From contig CACMIP010000001.1 in assembly GCA_902613795.1 (NCBI GenBank), positions 168,087 through 232,086 of the forward strand: a stretch of 64,000 nucleotides of DNA, given 5' to 3'. Each line of letters opens with the position of its first letter. Position 1 is the stretch's first letter. The position numbers were made by a program, and so were the translations under genes. This document shows positions 59,988 through 64,000 of the stretch, in pieces. Under the pieces are notes generated by a model. It searched no databases and was not told where the DNA came from. It saw only the letters and a program-made list of their open reading frames with translations. The stretch is from an uncultured OCS116 cluster bacterium. GTDB taxonomy: Bacteria > Pseudomonadota > Alphaproteobacteria > Rhizobiales > TMED25.

Positions 59988-61781
59988 ATGATGAAGCCTA
60001 CAGATACAAAAAATCCAAACTACTATCATAAAGTTGTAGATTGCCAATGGGCATGCCCTGCGCATACACCGGTGCCTGAATATATCAGGTTAATCGCTCA
60101 GAGAAAATACACGGAAGCGTACATGATAAATTGGGAATCAAATGTCTTTCCTGGAGTTCTTGGAAGAACATGTGACAGGCCCTGCGAACCTGCATGCCGC
60201 AGAGTAAGAGTTGAGGAAGAACCAGTAGCAATATGTAGACTTAAGAGAGCGGCAGCGGATAATAAGTCTGACGTAAGCAGTCTATTACCAGAAATCCCAA
60301 GCAAAAAAAATGGTAAAAAAATTGCATTAATTGGTGGCGGTCCAGCATCATTGACAGTAGCGAGGGATCTAATGCCACTTGGTTATGACTGCACCGTTTA
60401 TGAGAAGGATCCAAAAGCTGGTGGGCTCATGAGAACTAATATTCCATCCTTCAGGCTACCAGTAGGTGTTATAGATGAAGAAGTGGATAGAATTTTAGAC
60501 TTTGGCGTTGTGAGAAAATTCAACGAAGAAGTTAAAAGTCTCAAGTCAATAATTGAGCAAGATTATGATGCAATATTTATCGGCACAGGCGCCCCAAAAG
60601 GTAAAGATCTTGATATACCAGGTAGGGAAGAGGCCAGCAGCAATATACATGTGGGGATTGACTGGCTCACAAGTGTGGCATTTAAACATGTAGATAAAAT
60701 TGGTAAAAAGGTTGTCGTTATTGGTGGGGGTAATACAGCAATGGATTGCTGTAGGACATCACTTAGACTTGGAGGAAAAGATGTCAAAGTGACTGTCCGA
60801 AGCCCTAAGGCTGACATGAAAGCTTCAGACTGGGAAATCGAAGAAGCTGAGCTAGAAGGAATTCCAATTTTTGATAATCACTCGCCTAAAGAATTTGTTC
60901 ATGAAAATGGAAAATTGAAAGGTGTGCTCTTTGAAAAAATGGAAGCAAAATACAAAGACGGAAACAGGAAACTAATTCCAACTGGTGAGACAATCTTCTT
61001 TGAGTGTGATGATGTACTCCTCGCAATCGGTCAAGAAAATGCATTTCCATGGATTGAGAGAGATATTGGTATAGAATTCAATCAATGGAACCAACCTGAG
61101 GTTAACAAAGTTACCTTCCAATCAACCTTGCCAAGAGTTTTTTTTGGGGGTGATGCTGCCTGGGGACCAGAAAACATTATCTGGGCTGTTGCACATGGAC
61201 ACCAAGCAGCAATATCCATAGATCATTTTTGTAATAACAAGGATTTAGAGGATAGACCAAGCCCACTCACAAATCTTGTAAGCCAGAAAATGGGTATTCA
61301 TGAATGGTCATACCCAAATGACATATCAAACTCTGATAGATTTGCAGTCCCACATGCAGAAAAAGAATTATCCCTGACTGATCTCAACATGGAAGTTGAG
61401 CTAGGTTATGATGAAAAATTAGCTTTTGAAGAAGCCCAAAGATGTTTAAATTGCGATATTCAAACCGTATTTTCTGAAAGCCTGTGTATCGAATGTGACG
61501 CTTGCGTGGATATTTGTCCAATTGATTGCATAAACTTTACACAGAATGATACTGAAGAAAACCTTAGAAAAAAATTAACTGTACCTGCTCTAAATTTGTC
61601 ACAAGATATTTTGGTTTCTGATAATCTAAAGACAGGAAGAGTTATGGTTAAAGATGAAGATATGTGCCTGCACTGTGGTCTTTGTGCGGAAAGATGCCCA
61701 ACAGGGGCTTGGGATATGCAAAAATTTACATACATAGAGGCACACGCTGATAAAAGCAGTATATTTGAATATGTCGAGTAA
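59988..61781 (+). CDS. GltD-like flavoprotein with C-terminal 4Fe-4S ferredoxin domain
   Basis: A 597-residue oxidoreductase. The N-terminal part has the Cys motif of the glutamate synthase small-subunit family (DCQWACPAH, GRTCDRPCEPACRR). A FAD/NAD(P) domain with IALIGGGPASL and VVVIGGGNTAMDC follows. The C-terminus carries two 4Fe-4S motifs, CIECDACVDICP and CLHCGLCAERCP. It is likely NAD(P)H-linked electron transfer to or from ferredoxin, partner of the 2-oxoacid oxidoreductase genes that follow. GltB is absent, so it is not glutamate synthase. Its 3' end overlaps korA by 11-17 bp. Confidence 0.87.
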   Translation: MMKPTDTKNPNYYHKVVDCQWACPAHTPVPEYIRLIAQRKYTEAYMINWESNVFPGVLGRTCDRPCEPACRRVRVEEEPVAICRLKRAAADNKSDVSSLLPEIPSKKNGKKIALIGGGPASLTVARDLMPLGYDCTVYEKDPKAGGLMRTNIPSFRLPVGVIDEEVDRILDFGVVRKFNEEVKSLKSIIEQDYDAIFIGTGAPKGKDLDIPGREEASSNIHVGIDWLTSVAFKHVDKIGKKVVVIGGGNTAMDCCRTSLRLGGKDVKVTVRSPKADMKASDWEIEEAELEGIPIFDNHSPKEFVHENGKLKGVLFEKMEAKYKDGNRKLIPTGETIFFECDDVLLAIGQENAFPWIERDIGIEFNQWNQPEVNKVTFQSTLPRVFFGGDAAWGPENIIWAVAHGHQAAISIDHFCNNKDLEDRPSPLTNLVSQKMGIHEWSYPNDISNSDRFAVPHAEKELSLTDLNMEVELGYDEKLAFEEAQRCLNCDIQTVFSESLCIECDACVDICPIDCINFTQNDTEENLRKKLTVPALNLSQDILVSDNLKTGRVMVKDEDMCLHCGLCAERCPTGAWDMQKFTYIEAHADKSSIFEYVE

Positions 61782-63612
61782 CATAACATACAACGAGTTG
61801 GTAATTAAATTTGCTAATGTAAATGGTTCTGGGTCTGCCAGTGCTAATACTTTTTGTGCAAAGTCTCTCTACCGTATGGGAATTCCAATATCTGCAAAAA
61901 ACATCTTTCCTTCAAACATACAAGGGCTACCCACATGGTATGAAATTACTGTTTCGGAAAGTGAAAAATTAGCACGTAAGGAAAAAGTAGATGTTATGGT
62001 TGCTATGAATGCTCAAACTTATGCAAGTGATATTGATGAGGTAGCAAGTGGTGGAACCTTCATATATGATAATAGTATCCAAAGGAAATTTGATAGAAAT
62101 GATATCCGAGTCATTGGTATACCAATAGCAAAACTGTGTGCAGCGGAATATACCGATCAAAGACAGAGGCAGTTATTCAAAAATATTGTGTACTTAGGAG
62201 GCTTAAGCCTACTTATAGGAATTGATATTGATGTAATAGAGAAACTATTATCAGAACAGTTTAAAGGAAAGCAAAATCTCTTTGATGCAAACATAAAAGC
62301 TCTAACAATTGGCAGAAAGTACGTTGCTGACAATATCGAATATCCCTTGGACAAACAAGTGAGAAAATGTAATAGAAACGCCAATAAGATAATGATTAAT
62401 GGGAATGAAGCAGCCGCACTTGGGGCGCTTTACGGTGGTGCTACCGTTGCATCTTGGTATCCAATAACTCCATCCACATCTCTAGTTGAGGCTTTTGAAA
62501 AGCATGCAAATAAATTACGCAAAGATAAAGACGGGAATATAAATGCTGCGGTAATTCAAGCAGAAGACGAACTTTCATCTGTTGGTATGGCTATTGGTGC
62601 AAATTGGAATGGATCTCGGGCCTTCACATCTACATCAGGACCTGGTGTTTCACTGATGGGTGAATTTTTAGGGTTAGCCTATTTTGCCGAAATACCTCTT
62701 GTATTATTCAATATTCAAAGAGGTGGTCCATCAACGGGAATGCCAACAAGAACGCAGCAATCGGATATCTTGACATGTGCTTATGCATCACATGGTGATA
62801 CAAAACATATACTATTATTACCGGCCGACCCAAATGAATGTTTCGAGTTTGGATACAAGGCATTTGATTACGCTGAAAAATTTCAAACACCGATTATGGT
62901 ATTAAGTGACCTTGATATTGGAATGAATGACTGGGTTGTTGATCAGTTTAAATGGGATGATAATTATTCACACGATCGTGGTAAACTTGTGACCTCAGAA
63001 GATATTGAAAAGCTAAAATCATTTGCGCGTTACAGAGATGTCGACGGTGATGGAATACCCTACAGGACCATACCTGCCACACATCCAGACTATGGCTCGT
63101 ACTTCACTAGAGGGACATCACATACAGATACAGGTGGGTATACCGAGAATGGAATTATACACGCTGAAATGCTTGACAGAATTACAAAAAAATTCGATAC
63201 AGCTAAAGAGTATTTGCCGTCCCCAATAATAAATTTAAATAGCCCAAAATCAAAAATTGGAATAATTAACTTTGGTAGCACGAATGTTGCACTAAATGAT
63301 GCTATGCAAGATTTAACAAGAAATGGCTTTGGTATAAATCATCTGAGAATTAGAGCATTCCCCTTCTCAAAATCAGTCGTTGATTTTATAAACGACCATG
63401 AATTTGTATTCGTGCTTGAGCAAAATCGTGATGCACAGATGAAAAAACTCCTAATTTCTGAAGAAGATTTAGATACAAATAAATTAATCTCGATACTTAA
63501 TTATGATGGCATGCCACTAACTGCTAGTTTTATTGTAAACAATATTACTGAGACTATAAATAATAATAAGAATATAAAAGCCGCAAACTCACCACCAATA
63601 AAGATAGTATAG
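61771..63612 (+). CDS. korA: 2-Oxoacid:ferredoxin oxidoreductase, fused gamma-alpha subunit
   Basis: About 613 residues. The N-terminal 190 residues match the gamma domain (VNGSGSASANTFCAKSLYRMG, NIFPSNIQGLPTWYEI). The alpha domain follows from about 205 (MINGNEAAALGALYGGATVASWYPITPSTSL, QAEDELSSVGMAIGANW, TSTSGPGVSLMGEFLGLAYFAEIP). This is KorA-type architecture, which transfers CoA-dependent oxidative decarboxylation electrons to ferredoxin. The Met at 61771 (MSSNITYNEL) is preferred over the one at 61765. Together with korB it forms 2-oxoglutarate or related 2-oxoacid ferredoxin oxidoreductase. The substrate is not determined. Confidence 0.9.
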   Translation: MSSNITYNELVIKFANVNGSGSASANTFCAKSLYRMGIPISAKNIFPSNIQGLPTWYEITVSESEKLARKEKVDVMVAMNAQTYASDIDEVASGGTFIYDNSIQRKFDRNDIRVIGIPIAKLCAAEYTDQRQRQLFKNIVYLGGLSLLIGIDIDVIEKLLSEQFKGKQNLFDANIKALTIGRKYVADNIEYPLDKQVRKCNRNANKIMINGNEAAALGALYGGATVASWYPITPSTSLVEAFEKHANKLRKDKDGNINAAVIQAEDELSSVGMAIGANWNGSRAFTSTSGPGVSLMGEFLGLAYFAEIPLVLFNIQRGGPSTGMPTRTQQSDILTCAYASHGDTKHILLLPADPNECFEFGYKAFDYAEKFQTPIMVLSDLDIGMNDWVVDQFKWDDNYSHDRGKLVTSEDIEKLKSFARYRDVDGDGIPYRTIPATHPDYGSYFTRGTSHTDTGGYTENGIIHAEMLDRITKKFDTAKEYLPSPIINLNSPKSKIGIINFGSTNVALNDAMQDLTRNGFGINHLRIRAFPFSKSVVDFINDHEFVFVLEQNRDAQMKKLLISEEDLDTNKLISILNYDGMPLTASFIVNNITETINNNKNIKAANSPPIKIV

Positions 63613-63615
63613 CAA

Positions 63616-64000
63616 ATGACATATATAAAAAAACCAATATTTAGGCATCCATCACTACCGACAAACGAAATAGGTTTGACGTATCGTGATTATGAAGGTG
63701 TTGTTTCGACTTTATGCGCTGGATGTGGTCACGACTCAATTACAGCTTCAATAATTGATGCATGTTATGAATTATCATTACCAGCACATAAAATTGCGAA
63801 GCTATCAGGTATCGGTTGCTCATCAAAAACGCCAAACTATTTCTTAAATAATGCACATGGTTTCAACTCCGTGCATGGCAGAATGCCATCCGTTGCAACC
63901 GGCGCAAACCTAGCTAATAGAGACTTGGTATACATAGGTGTTTCTGGTGACGGTGACACTGCATCTATTGGTCTTGGTCAGTATTGTCACGCAATCAGAC
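63616..64000 (+). CDS. korB: 2-Oxoacid:ferredoxin oxidoreductase beta subunit, truncated by window edge
   Basis: The frame runs from ATG at 63616 to the right edge, giving 128 residues of a KorB/PorB-type beta subunit. Visible are TLCAGCGHDSIT, the LSGIGCSSKTPNYF motif, and the thiamine-diphosphate GDGDTASIGLG segment with the conserved Cys residues of the cluster site. It begins 3 bp after korA stops, so they are one operon. The C-terminal part, which would show whether more Cys clusters are present, lies outside. Confidence 0.93.
   Translation, partial: MTYIKKPIFRHPSLPTNEIGLTYRDYEGVVSTLCAGCGHDSITASIIDACYELSLPAHKIAKLSGIGCSSKTPNYFLNNAHGFNSVHGRMPSVATGANLANRDLVYIGVSGDGDTASIGLGQYCHAIR

Overview
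The window is AT-rich, about one third G+C by eye. It is almost completely coding, with no gap above about 250 bp, and looks like chromosomal DNA of a free-living, probably marine, alphaproteobacterium with a streamlined genome. The alphaproteobacterial assignment rests on gene order and lineage-typical families: alaS-recA-cckA-dksA, purB-purC-purS-purQ-purL-bolA-grxD, a DUF3126 protein, an NDUFS6-like zinc-finger protein, a NifU/IscU-like scaffold of the alphaproteobacterial type, DksA without a complete zinc finger, and a znuA/znuCB-zur locus with a Zur box. Low G+C, overlapping convergent genes and many Gfo/Idh, TRAP-type and Cox-type genes fit groups such as AEGEAN-169, HIMB59-like or other low-GC Rhodospirillales. 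The exact clade cannot be settled from sequence reading alone. No insertion sequence, prophage or CRISPR array was seen.

Layout. 1-8.8 kb is a catabolic island. It holds a luciferase-like monooxygenase, an operon of BKACE (DUF849), TauD-like dioxygenase, D-2-hydroxyacid dehydrogenase and ketopantoate-reductase-like genes, then a carboxymuconolactone-decarboxylase-like gene, two Gfo/Idh dehydrogenases and an ACMSD-type amidohydrolase. 8.9-18.4 kb is mostly housekeeping: nadK, thrS, yidD, a Fe-S scaffold, folE, hisI, cysE, a flavin monooxygenase, tRNA-Leu(UAA), gpt, a CinA-type protein and map. 18.4-23.0 kb is a leftward Cox/xanthine-dehydrogenase-type cluster (coxG, coxS, coxM, two XdhC parts, a MoeA/MocA-like protein) that conspicuously lacks the large molybdenum subunit.

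23.2-29.6 kb holds the purine operon, running into bolA-grxD and meeting rpsD head-on. 29.7-35.5 kb has a TrmJ-type methyltransferase, an unrecognised 455-residue protein, a small membrane protein and the Zur-controlled zinc uptake system. 35.5-42.7 kb (leftward) carries alaS, recA, a CckA-like kinase, dksA, an NADPH-ferredoxin reductase and a 2Fe-2S ferredoxin. 42.9-48.8 kb carries an 845-residue membrane-anchored coiled-coil protein, a dipeptide epimerase, a fructosamine-kinase-like protein and an exported TPR protein.

48.9-59.8 kb is a second catabolic island: an HMGL/isopropylmalate-synthase-like enzyme, an M24 peptidase and two D-2-hydroxyacid dehydrogenases in one operon; flavin reductase and Ldh-type dehydrogenase; DUF1330, cupin, 3-hydroxyisobutyrate-dehydrogenase-like and DctP-like genes; and two tandem Gfo/Idh genes. 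From 60 kb to the end there is a GltD-like flavoprotein with ferredoxin domains followed by korA and a truncated korB, a CoA-dependent 2-oxoacid:ferredoxin oxidoreductase.

The two islands share enzyme families (D-2-hydroxyacid dehydrogenases, one Gfo/Idh subfamily, reductases of small oxo acids) and flank the housekeeping core. They are the best candidates for undescribed pathways. Their substrates cannot be read from sequence. Boundaries between convergent genes are often a few bases or negative, so most operons appear to lack room for intrinsic terminators.
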